In this document: in pieces, positions 7,957-15,104 of the stretch
Position numbering within the stretch: the stretch's first letter is position 1
How the letters are laid out: each line of letters starts with the position of its first letter
NCBI GenBank assembly: GCA_946220865.1
Contig: CAMJYM010000015.1
Coordinates: 1 to 38,947, forward strand
Source: an uncultured Clostridia bacterium
GTDB lineage: Bacteria > Bacillota > Clostridia > Saccharofermentanales > DTU023
Direction: 5' to 3'
Length of the DNA stretch: 38,947 bases
Translations under genes and position numbers: made by a program
The notes under the pieces: generated by a model
Database searches by the model: none
Seen by the model: the letters and a program-made list of their open reading frames with translations, nothing else
Told to the model about the DNA's origin: nothing

Positions 7957-9144
7957 ATGAACAAAGTTTACAGCACCCCTAAAGTAAAAAAACAGCGCAA
8001 CCTCCTGAAATATGGCTTGAGCGTCATTTTTATGCTGCTCGTCCTTTTTGTGACGCTCTATTTTCTCCTTAAAGATGCTTCACTTGAGGAAATCCGGCGC
8101 TCCCTGCTTCTGGCCGACCTGCGCTGGGTGACTGCAGGTTTTGCCCTGATGTTGCTGCACCAGCTCTGCGTGGCCGAAATCCTGCGTCAGATGCTGATTC
8201 AGGTGGTGGGTGTTGATCCACCCTACTTAACCTGTCTTAATACGGCCTTCATCGGCTTTTATTTTAACAACATCACCCCCTCGGCAACGGGTGGGCAGCC
8301 TATGGAGATGTACTATCTCTACCGCTGTAAAGTCGACATCGCAGGCAGCAGCATTATTTTCATGGTCATGACCATGCTTTATAATTTCGCCCTGCTGATC
8401 TACGGGATTTTCATGTATTTCTGGCAGCACACGCTGGTCTCTTCCAGCCTTTTCGGGCTGAAATATGTGCTGATTTTCAGTATCGTCTTTAACCTGGGCT
8501 TGCTGCTCATGTGTTTCGGCCTCACTTTTTTTCCTCACGGCTTTCGAAAGGCCTGCCTCAGCACGCTCCAATTTCTCCTTCGCCATCGCCTGATCCGCAG
8601 CAGCCATGTGCTCCAGCGAGTTGAACGCTTTTTTGAGCAGTACAGCAAAAGCGCCAGCCAGCTCTGGCACAGTCCTGCTTTGCTCCTGCGCCTCTGTGCT
8701 CTGAGTTTTCTGCAGCTGGCCGCCTTGCACCTCGTGCCCTTCTGTGCCGGCCGCGCTCTCGGAGCAGACGCCTCGATATTCGTTCCCAGCATTGCCTTGC
8801 AGGCTGTCCTCACGCTTGCTGCCTCCGGCTTTCCTACCCCTGGCGCAGTCGGCCTCACGGAGAGTGGCTTTGTGGCCATGTTCTCTTCGGTCATTCCCGC
8901 AGCCAAGGTGATGCCTGCCATGATTCTCACGCGCGTCATTAATTTATATGCATTTCTGCTACTCTCCGGACTCCTCACGATTCTGGCCTTTATGACAGCT
9001 GGATCGCAGCACAGTCACATGCGAAGAGTTCGTTCTGCTGCTGATCCTGTGGTCCTTCCTGAAGCCAACATCTCTGAAATACAAAATAAAGAAGCCAAAA
9101 ATACCCCTGAGGACAAACAAAAAATACAAAATCAAAAAGAATAA
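7957..9144 (+). CDS. UPF0104 / lysylphosphatidylglycerol synthase transmembrane-region family protein
   Basis: 395-residue protein with about eight membrane helices. The family signature is GFYFNNITPSATGGQP followed by MEMYYL at residues ~105-127, and a second conserved stretch is SGFPTPGAVGLTESGF near residue 290. It corresponds to the membrane (flippase-like) half of MprF without the C-terminal aminoacyl-transferase domain, so it would not make lysyl-PG itself. Standalone members are thought to move lipids or glycolipids, but the substrate is not known here. The hydrophilic C-terminal tail (about 50 residues, ending in NTPEDKQKIQNQKE) is probably cytoplasmic. AGGAG lies ~12 bases before the ATG at 7957. 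The helical-repeat gene starts 40 bases downstream. Confidence 0.85.
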   Translation: MNKVYSTPKVKKQRNLLKYGLSVIFMLLVLFVTLYFLLKDASLEEIRRSLLLADLRWVTAGFALMLLHQLCVAEILRQMLIQVVGVDPPYLTCLNTAFIGFYFNNITPSATGGQPMEMYYLYRCKVDIAGSSIIFMVMTMLYNFALLIYGIFMYFWQHTLVSSSLFGLKYVLIFSIVFNLGLLLMCFGLTFFPHGFRKACLSTLQFLLRHRLIRSSHVLQRVERFFEQYSKSASQLWHSPALLLRLCALSFLQLAALHLVPFCAGRALGADASIFVPSIALQAVLTLAASGFPTPGAVGLTESGFVAMFSSVIPAAKVMPAMILTRVINLYAFLLLSGLLTILAFMTAGSQHSHMRRVRSAADPVVLPEANISEIQNKEAKNTPEDKQKIQNQKE

Positions 9145-9184
9145 ATGTGTTAATATATGGCTAATCAAACATGGAGGTGGAGCT

Positions 9185-9682
9185 ATGTCAGAAGGAAAAA
9201 AGAACTTGGGGAAAGACATGGAAAAGGCAGTGAAAGAAGCGGCTGAAGAAAGTAAAAAAATGGCTGAAAAAGTCGCTGAAAAAGGACAGAAAGCTGCGGA
9301 GAAAGTCGCTGAAAAGGGGCAGAAAGCAGCTGAAAAGATTGCTGAAAAAGGACAGAAAGCTGCGGAAAAAGTCGCAAAAGAGGGCAAAAATGCTCTTGAG
9401 GCATTTGCTGAAGAAGGCCAAAAAGCCGCCGCCAAGGCTATGGATAAGCTGGGCGACATGGCCGAAAATGTGAAGGATTCAGCTTCGGACATGGCCTCTG
9501 CAGCAGGTGAAAATTTGCAGTCTGCGGCCGAAAAAATTGTGGATAAAGTTCGCGATATCAGTGGAGATGCCGGAGAAAAGTTGAGCAGCCTCGCTAAAAA
9601 GGCCAGGGAAGAAGTCCAGGACGCCGCTGAAGAGGCCGGAAAAATGCTCAATGATGTCAAAAAAAAACATCTGACGAAGTAG
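9185..9682 (+). CDS. Ala/Lys/Glu-rich helical protein with 11-residue repeats (LEA/YtxH-like)
   Basis: 165 residues, made almost wholly of A, E, K, D, Q, G and S. After a short lead it has four tandem 11-residue units of the AEKGQKAAEKV type (residues ~30-73). Degenerate amphipathic helix follows to the end. The 11-residue period and composition match LEA-like or YtxH-like proteins associated with stress and membrane surfaces; similarity is compositional, not a firm family call. GGAGG lies seven bases before the ATG at 9185. Near the C terminus the gene crosses nine consecutive A (9659-9667), after which this frame stops within four codons. The -1 frame continues as an acidic, coherent coding stretch directly into the Asp23 gene. 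It may therefore be the N-terminal half of a longer product. Confidence 0.75.
   Translation: MSEGKKNLGKDMEKAVKEAAEESKKMAEKVAEKGQKAAEKVAEKGQKAAEKIAEKGQKAAEKVAKEGKNALEAFAEEGQKAAAKAMDKLGDMAENVKDSASDMASAAGENLQSAAEKIVDKVRDISGDAGEKLSSLAKKAREEVQDAAEEAGKMLNDVKKKHLTK
9272..9403 (+). repeat. 33-bp tandem coding repeats (four units)
   Basis: Units begin at 9272, 9305, 9338 and 9371. Each encodes 11 residues of the VAEKGQKAAEK type. Units 1 and 3 are almost identical in DNA, unit 2 differs mainly at silent sites and unit 4 has diverged. This is coding repetition in the helical protein, not CRISPR. Confidence 0.85.
9659..9667 (+). other. A9 slippery run at the junction of the helical protein and the Asp23 frame
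   Basis: Nine consecutive A read as AAA AAA AAA in the frame of the 9185 gene, giving KKK then HLTK and a stop. Re-reading one A (-1 shift) gives KKKTSDEVEVEETSEE and stays open through the Asp23 domain to 10341. The fused product would have 385 residues. The run suits ribosomal -1 slippage or RNA polymerase slippage; an indel in the run would have the same effect. Confidence 0.55.
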
Positions 9683-9846
9683 AAGTAGAAGAAACTTCAG
9701 AAGAAATAGCGCAGCCCGTGACCGGGGACGAAGAGGAAAAAGATAACGTGATCAGTCACGTGGGGGGCTTTTTCTCCTCTCTTTTTGGTTTGAAAAAGGA
9801 TTCGCCTAAACAAGAAGACGCCACTGAACCTCAGGAGGAAAATCAG

Positions 9847-10341
9847 ATGACAGAAAATAACGAAAAGATCATGGACGAAGAAGTTCAGCAGAATTCAGAC
9901 GAAAATTTTGAAAATCTCCAGGGCCGGGATATTGCCGTCAATCTCTCTGAAAACGCCGTTGCCCTCAGCGAGGATGGCCGAATTCTTAAGGCTGCCAACG
10001 CCAATGCGGAAAGTCAGCTCTCATTTAACGAGCAGGTCATCGAGAAGATCGCCACCATCGCGCTCCGCGATGTCGAAGGCGTTCTGGCAGCGACCGGCAG
10101 CGGCGGCTTTTTCAATCTGAAAAACAGCAAAGGCGTAGAAATTCAGATTCAGGAAGACGAGAGCGTGGTCGTCAATCTCGAAGTTATTTTGGAATACGGT
10201 CGCTCGGCTCCCGAAGTTTTTAAGGAGCTCAAGGACAAAATTGGCAGCAGCATCCGCGACATGACTGGCCTCTCCGTGCAGGCGATCAACGTACGCGTGA
10301 TCAACGTCCTGACTCCGGAAGAGTTTAACGGCAAGCAGTAA
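9847..10341 (+). CDS. Asp23/Gls24 family envelope stress protein
   Basis: 164 residues from the ATG at 9847, which has AGGAGG eight bases upstream. The Asp23 domain occupies about residues 55-155: SFNEQVIEKIATIALRDVEGV, then a glycine-containing turn, then GVEIQIQEDESVVVNLEVILEYG and VKVINVLTP-like VRVINVLTP. In Bacillota these proteins (Asp23, AmaP-associated) sit beneath the membrane and respond to cell-wall stress. The same frame is open upstream for another ~63 codons, back to a TGA at 9652-9654. That stretch encodes acidic residues and an amphipathic segment, HVGGFFSSLFGLKK. A GTG at 9718 exists but has no obvious ribosome binding site. It could also be read as an extension of the 9185 gene by -1 slippage. 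The gene ends in a strong inverted repeat. Confidence 0.85.
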   Translation: MTENNEKIMDEEVQQNSDENFENLQGRDIAVNLSENAVALSEDGRILKAANANAESQLSFNEQVIEKIATIALRDVEGVLAATGSGGFFNLKNSKGVEIQIQEDESVVVNLEVILEYGRSAPEVFKELKDKIGSSIRDMTGLSVQAINVRVINVLTPEEFNGKQ

Positions 10342-10362
10342 GTGCCACAGTGGCACTTACTG
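10336..10362. repeat. Perfect inverted repeat over the Asp23 stop codon
   Basis: A 12-bp stem, CAGTAAGTGCCA, with loop CAG and its exact complement. It contains the TAA stop of the Asp23 gene and has no T tract on either side. Confidence 0.7.
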
Positions 10363-10368
10363 CGTTAC

Positions 10369-10399
10369 TGAGCCAGGTTACTGTCCGTAACCTGGCTCA
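10369..10399. terminator. Hairpin between convergent genes, probable terminator for the Asp23 transcript
   Basis: A 13-bp perfect stem, TGAGCCAGGTTAC, with loop TGTCC, followed on the plus strand by the T-rich ATCTTTGTTTGG. Its left arm includes the stop codon and last codons of the convergent DUF362 gene. With the 10336 hairpin it forms a tandem pair seven bases apart. Confidence 0.6.
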
Positions 10400-11511
10400 T
10401 CTTTGTTTGGCAGGGTGATGAGTTCATACTCCAGCTTGCCCAGGCCGATTTCTGCGGCATAGTCCAGCTGATGACGCCAGTTGGTCCCGGGGTGCAGGAC
10501 ATTAAAATAATCTTCGCCGGGAGCAAGGCCGTCCACGGCTGAGCCCGGCAGAGGTCTTTGTTTGAGGCACAGCTCCGCGCAGGCGAGATCAAGGGCGACA
10601 GGGTCTTTGGAACAAAACATGCCCAGGTTGGGAAGAATCGGGGTATCGTTTTCGCTGTGACAGTCGCAAAAGGGCGAGATGTCTGTGGCGATGAGGATGT
10701 GGAAGTGCGGACGGCCGGCGATGACCGCCGCGGCATATTCGTCAATCTTCTCGTTGAGAATATCGTTGCTCTCATCCCCGGGAGCGGCAATGGCATCCTT
10801 GGGGCAGACGCCGATACAGCGCCCGCAGCCCACGCATTTATCATGGTCGATGTGAGCCTTGGCCTGGACAAAGGAAATGGCGCTCTGCGCGCACTCACGC
10901 TTGCAGCGTCCGCAGGCAATGCAGCTTTCCGGATCGACCTGGGGTTTTCCCGCATTGTGCATGGCCATTTTTCCCGCCCGGGAACCGCAGCCCATGCCCA
11001 GGTTTTTCAGCGCACCGCCGATACCTGTGGATTCGTGAGACTTAAAATGTGAAAGTGAAATGATGGCATCCGCGTCCATGACCGCGCGGCCAATGTGCGC
11101 CGTTTTGAAGATGCGTCCGTTGGGGACAGGGACGGCGATATCATCGGTGCCCTTGAGGCCATCGCCGATCAGCACCTGCGCGCCGGTCTGGAAAGGTGAG
11201 TAGCCGTTGCGGTAGGCCGTTTCGATATGTTCCAGGGCATCTTTGCGCGAGCCCACATAGAGCGTATTGCAGTCGGTCAGAAAGGGTTTTGCGCCCAGGG
11301 CGCGTAATCTTTCAACCAGCGCCGCGGCATATTGCGGCCTCAGATAAGCCATGTTTCCGGCTTCTCCAAAATGAATCTTTATAGCCGTATAGCTGTTTCG
11401 CCAGGGCATCTTGCGAAAGCCAGCAAACTCCAGCAGGCGCAGAAATTTCTCGGGGATGTTTTCTTCAATGTTCGCACGCATATCGGCGAAGTAAACTTTG
11501 CTTGCTCTCAT
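10378..11511 (-). CDS. DUF362 domain protein with C-terminal 2x[4Fe-4S] ferredoxin motifs
   Basis: 377 residues from the ATG at 11511, which has AAAGGAGA six to seven bases upstream (an in-frame upstream start at 11568 has no such support). The DUF362 domain covers most of the protein: KIHFGEAGN near the start, TDCNTLYVGSRKDA, then SLSHFKSHESTGIGGALKNL, and GMFCSKDPVALDLACAEL later. Inserted at about residues 195-240 are two [4Fe-4S] motifs, CIACGRCKREC and CVGCGRCIGVCPKD. The second is canonical; the first has an Ala-containing spacing and lacks the usual terminal Pro. Function is not established for the family; electron transfer or an Fe-S dependent role is inferred. It is convergent with the Asp23 gene and divergent from the PBP gene. 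Confidence 0.9.
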   Translation of the reverse strand: MRASKVYFADMRANIEENIPEKFLRLLEFAGFRKMPWRNSYTAIKIHFGEAGNMAYLRPQYAAALVERLRALGAKPFLTDCNTLYVGSRKDALEHIETAYRNGYSPFQTGAQVLIGDGLKGTDDIAVPVPNGRIFKTAHIGRAVMDADAIISLSHFKSHESTGIGGALKNLGMGCGSRAGKMAMHNAGKPQVDPESCIACGRCKRECAQSAISFVQAKAHIDHDKCVGCGRCIGVCPKDAIAAPGDESNDILNEKIDEYAAAVIAGRPHFHILIATDISPFCDCHSENDTPILPNLGMFCSKDPVALDLACAELCLKQRPLPGSAVDGLAPGEDYFNVLHPGTNWRHQLDYAAEIGLGKLEYELITLPNKDEPGYGQ

Positions 11512-11559
11512 CAGTTCTCTCCTTTTTCCACTGGCAGCAAGACTCCTCGCTGCATTCAA

Positions 11560-11588
11560 TTGAATCACAGCAGTCTCTTTATTATAAT
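11560..11588 (+). promoter_or_regulatory. Sigma-A type promoter toward the PBP gene
   Basis: TTGAAT at 11560-11565, a 17-bp spacer and TATAAT at 11583-11588, about 45 bases before the PBP start. Confidence 0.65.
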
Positions 11589-11609
11589 GATGTGATGGAA
11601 TTTCTCAAA
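11581..11609 (-). promoter_or_regulatory. Sigma-A type promoter toward the DUF362 gene
   Basis: Minus strand: TTTGAG at 11604-11609, a 17-bp spacer, then TATAAT at 11581-11586. The -10 shares the palindromic ATTATAAT with the opposite promoter. Confidence 0.5.
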
Positions 11610-11634
11610 ACCAGAGTTTCACAAAACACAGGAC

Positions 11635-14067
11635 ATGAGCATGATGCAAAATAATCAGCGATCTTCGTCTGCACCTGGAGCAGGTGTCTCCCATCCGGCA
11701 CCTTCGGCTTCACGCGTTCAGAGCCCCCAGGCTGCGGCAGCCAGGAGCCCCCAGGCTCTGCCTGTGAAAAAAAAGCAGCAGCCGCGCCGCCGCGGTATCG
11801 GCCGGCGCGTCAAGGGCAAGCCCAGTTCTTCGCTCAATAGCCTCGGCTTTTTCCGCTTTTTCAGCATGTTTATAAGCCAGGGCCTGAAGGTCCTGCTGAT
11901 CTTCTTCCTGCTCTTTTGCTTTGCACTTCTGGGCCTGGGAACAGGTCTGCTTTCCGGTTACATCTCCACCGTCAAAGGGGTGGAAATTTCAGACGTCAAC
12001 AGTCTTCTGAGCAGCGAGCGCACGAAAATTCTCGATATGAACGGCAATGTCATTGACACGCTGAAAGGCAGCGGCTCCACCTCGGAATTTGTGCCCTTCT
12101 CCGAGATTAAGGACGGCTATATTGACGATGCTTTTATTGCGATTGAGGACGAACGCTTCGAGTCCCACCCCGGGATCGACAGTAAGCGAATTCTCTCCGC
12201 TCTCGTGAGCTTTATTGTGACCAGCGGCAACCCTACGCACGGCGGCTCCACGATTACGCAGCAGGTCGTGCGTATGATTACCGGACAGGATGAACGCTCC
12301 GCTCAGCGCAAAATTCAGGAATGGTATAACGCCATCGAGCTGGAAAAAAACCGCTCGAAAGACTCGATTATGGAGCTTTACCTGAATCTTGTCCCCATGG
12401 CCAACAATCTCCGCGGTGTTCAGACCGCTGCCAAAGCCTATTTCAACAAGGATGCCCGGGAGCTGAATCTGGCTGAATGCGCCCTGCTTGCAGGCATTCC
12501 CAACCGTCCCCAGACCTATAACCCGATGACCGAATATGGTCGCCGTAACTGTCTCCGCCGCATGCGCATCGTCCTCACCAATATGCTGGAGAGAAAACGC
12601 ATCACGCCCCAGCAATACGATGAGGCTCTGAACACAGAAATCCGCTTTGACTTCAGCAATCAGGAAAAGGATGAAGAAAACGTCCACAACTGGTTTGTCG
12701 AATATGTTATCGACGAGGTTCAGCGCGATCTGATCAGCAAGAAAGGTTACAACCCAGAACTTGCTGCCATGGCCGTTTATAACTACGGCCTTATCATTGA
12801 GACTGCCGAAGATCCCGAGGCCCAGAAAAAACTGGAAGAGGTTTTTAAAGATGAAAGTCTCTTCGTCCAGGATAAAACCCAGCTCCCCGATACGCCGGAA
12901 CATCCACAGGCCGCCATTACTCTGATGGATAACCGTGAAGGCTCACGCGGACTGGTGCGGGCCATTGTCGGCGGCTACGGGGAGAAAAAGGCCAATCTCG
13001 TCTTTAACCTGGCCACAGACGCCCACCGCCAGCCTGGTTCTTCAATCAAGCCGGTGCTGGTTTATGCCCCCGCCATTGAGGTTGGCGCGATTTCTCAGGC
13101 CACCCCTCTGGACGATAAACCCATGCACCTTGATCCCAACGATCCCTCCCGGGAGTACCCGCAGAACTATTCCCGCACCTATCGTGGTCCCGTCACGCTG
13201 GAATATGCCATCCTCATGTCCCTCAATACCATCGCCGCGGAAATCTATGCAAAGCGTCTCGGCCCGGAAGTCGGTTTGTCCTACCTCAAGGAAAGCGGTG
13301 TGGACCGCACCGACGAACCTTACGTCGCCACCTCCCTCGGCGGCTTTTCCAAAGGCATGAGCAGCTATGAAATGACCGAAGCCTACAGTGTTCTCGCCAA
13401 CGGCGGCGTCTATACCAAGCCTTCCGCTTATCTGCGCGTCTTAAATCAGGATGGCACTGTCCTGCTCGATAATACCGTCCGCGAAAGCCATCGTGTGTAT
13501 CGTCCGGGGACGGCGTATATTATCACCCAGATGCTGCGCAAGGTGGCCGAAGTCGATTGGAACTTTGCCATGCCCTCAAATACTCTGGCTGCCGGCAAGA
13601 CGGGAACGACGGAAAATTTCCGTGATGTCTGGTTCTGCGGCTACACCCCCTACTACACCGCAGCCGTCTGGTATGGCTACGCCAACGCCAGCGGACGCAA
13701 TACCTCTGTCCCGGAGATTGATGGCAAAGACCCCTGCCGCATCTGGAAAGCCTGCATGGAATCTCTGCACCAGGATCTTCCCAAGGCCGACTGGGCGCGT
13801 CCGGATGATGTCATCAACCTCACCGTCTGCAAAGAGTCCGGCATGGTCGCCACCGAATACTGTGAAGAAAAGATGAATGTCCTCCTGCTCGATGGTTCTC
13901 CGGCCAATCCCTCCGAACCCTGTAGCCTGCATACCGCCGAAAAGCAGCGTGAAAAAGAAATGGAAGAGATGCGCAACCGCATGACCCTGCCCAATGGTCT
14001 GCCCTTACCCACCGTCACGCTTCCCCTCAATCCGAACCATGGGAATAGCGGCTTCAGGATTCCCTGA
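11635..14067 (+). CDS. Bifunctional class A penicillin-binding protein (glycosyltransferase + transpeptidase)
   Basis: 810 residues. The order is: a 70-residue cytoplasmic tail rich in S, P, A, R and K; a membrane anchor (~75-113); a GT51 glycosyltransferase domain (~125-330) with catalytic Glu171 in EDERFESHPGID, GGSTITQQ at 203-210 and the RKIQEW..ELEKNRSKDSIMELYLN signature; and a transpeptidase domain (~420-740). The transpeptidase has SxxK as S469-SIK, SxN as S529-LN, and KTGTT at 655-659. It polymerises lipid II and crosslinks peptidoglycan at the outer face of the membrane. Several nearby starts exist (ATG at 11635, 11641, 11644). The weak AGGA at 11631-11634 best fits 11641. A promoter lies 50 bases upstream. 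The C terminus is low-complexity (LPLPTVTLPLNPNHG). Confidence 0.96.
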   Translation: MSMMQNNQRSSSAPGAGVSHPAPSASRVQSPQAAAARSPQALPVKKKQQPRRRGIGRRVKGKPSSSLNSLGFFRFFSMFISQGLKVLLIFFLLFCFALLGLGTGLLSGYISTVKGVEISDVNSLLSSERTKILDMNGNVIDTLKGSGSTSEFVPFSEIKDGYIDDAFIAIEDERFESHPGIDSKRILSALVSFIVTSGNPTHGGSTITQQVVRMITGQDERSAQRKIQEWYNAIELEKNRSKDSIMELYLNLVPMANNLRGVQTAAKAYFNKDARELNLAECALLAGIPNRPQTYNPMTEYGRRNCLRRMRIVLTNMLERKRITPQQYDEALNTEIRFDFSNQEKDEENVHNWFVEYVIDEVQRDLISKKGYNPELAAMAVYNYGLIIETAEDPEAQKKLEEVFKDESLFVQDKTQLPDTPEHPQAAITLMDNREGSRGLVRAIVGGYGEKKANLVFNLATDAHRQPGSSIKPVLVYAPAIEVGAISQATPLDDKPMHLDPNDPSREYPQNYSRTYRGPVTLEYAILMSLNTIAAEIYAKRLGPEVGLSYLKESGVDRTDEPYVATSLGGFSKGMSSYEMTEAYSVLANGGVYTKPSAYLRVLNQDGTVLLDNTVRESHRVYRPGTAYIITQMLRKVAEVDWNFAMPSNTLAAGKTGTTENFRDVWFCGYTPYYTAAVWYGYANASGRNTSVPEIDGKDPCRIWKACMESLHQDLPKADWARPDDVINLTVCKESGMVATEYCEEKMNVLLLDGSPANPSEPCSLHTAEKQREKEMEEMRNRMTLPNGLPLPTVTLPLNPNHGNSGFRIP

Positions 14068-14172
14068 GCTTTCATGAACCTGTGAACAGAACACTCCCGG
14101 TCAGCTTTCTTAAAATCAACTTTCTCAAAAGCCTTCAATCAAGTGACTCCTGAGGTCAGAAAGGAAATTTTC

Positions 14173-15003
14173 ATGGAAACATACAGCCTCGATTATTATC
14201 AGAAAAGCGCCGACGCCATTCTCGCCAAACTCAGGGAAAAGCCTGAGATTGCCATGATTCTGGGTTCTTCTCTGGGGTCTCTTGGCGATGAAATTGAGGA
14301 TCGACTCGAAATACCTTATGCCGACGTCCCCAATATGCTGCGTTCGACCGCCCCCGGGCACGCCAGCAAATTTATTTTTGGTCGACTTCAGGGTAAAGCA
14401 GTCGTTGCGCTCTCTGGGCGCTTTCACTCCTATGAGGGCTACAGTTTTGAGGCCCTCGCCCAACCTGTGCGCGTCCTCAAACTGCTCGGGGTCAGGACCC
14501 TTATTCTGACCAATGCGGCGGGCTGCGTGCGTACGGACTGGAATCAGGGCGATGTCATGCTCATCACCGACCACATCAAACTCATGGGTGACAGCCCGAT
14601 GCGCGGGCCGAATCTCGACGCTTTCGGCGAACGCTTTTTCGACACCTCGGAAATGTACAGCAAGCGCCTGCGCCGCCTCGCCTGGCAAGCTGTCGACGAG
14701 CTCGATCAGAACGAGAGCACGCATGAGGGCGTGTACTTCTTCATGCCCGGACCGCAATACGAAACGCCCGCGGAAATCCGTGCGATCCGTCTTCTCGGCG
14801 GCGATGCCGTAGGCATGTCAACCGTCACCGAAGCCTTGACAGCCGCGCACTGCGGCATGGAGGTTCTGGCCTTTTCGCTGCTCACCAACATGGCTGCAGG
14901 TATTGGCAACGATAAGCTTTCGGATGCGGAAGTGGCCGCCGGAGCAGCAAAAACCGCTCATCGCCTGCAGGCTCTGCTGCGCCGGATTGTCCAAAAGCTC
15001 TGA
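14173..15003 (+). CDS. punA: Purine nucleoside phosphorylase, trimeric (PunA/MTAP class)
   Basis: 276 residues from the ATG at 14173, which has AAAGGA seven bases upstream. Motifs of the low-molecular-weight trimeric PNP family are GSSLGSLGDEI (phosphate loop), GRFHSYEG (phosphate-binding His), TNAAG, and PGPQYETPAEIRAIRLLGG followed by AVGMSTVTEA (ribose and base pocket). It cleaves inosine- or guanosine-type nucleosides with phosphate to base plus ribose 1-phosphate. It heads a three-gene run with an MTA/SAH-type deaminase and an MtnA-like isomerase. Its likely job here therefore includes phosphorolysis of deaminated nucleosides such as 5'-methylthioinosine or 5'-deoxyinosine (inference from context). 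Confidence 0.92.
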   Translation: METYSLDYYQKSADAILAKLREKPEIAMILGSSLGSLGDEIEDRLEIPYADVPNMLRSTAPGHASKFIFGRLQGKAVVALSGRFHSYEGYSFEALAQPVRVLKLLGVRTLILTNAAGCVRTDWNQGDVMLITDHIKLMGDSPMRGPNLDAFGERFFDTSEMYSKRLRRLAWQAVDELDQNESTHEGVYFFMPGPQYETPAEIRAIRLLGGDAVGMSTVTEALTAAHCGMEVLAFSLLTNMAAGIGNDKLSDAEVAAGAAKTAHRLQALLRRIVQKL

Positions 15004-15104
15004 TTTTTTCGGGCTCATGCGAGCAGACCGAAAATAAGGGACTGCTCTCTGCCGCAGCACTCGCGCCGCTAAGCTTGCCCCAAACAACAGTGGAGATGGA
15101 AAAC

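Noticed and set aside
9272..9403. Regular 33-bp repeats as a CRISPR array
   Set aside because: Units are contiguous without spacers and encode in-frame 11-residue repeats.
9718..9846. GTG at 9718 as the start of the Asp23 gene
   Set aside because: No ribosome binding site, whereas ATG at 9847 has AGGAGG. The stretch is better explained as slippage-dependent coding, although it cannot be excluded.
11989..12903. 304-codon open frame antisense to the PBP gene
   Set aside because: Lies wholly inside the well-supported PBP coding region and has no recognisable motif.
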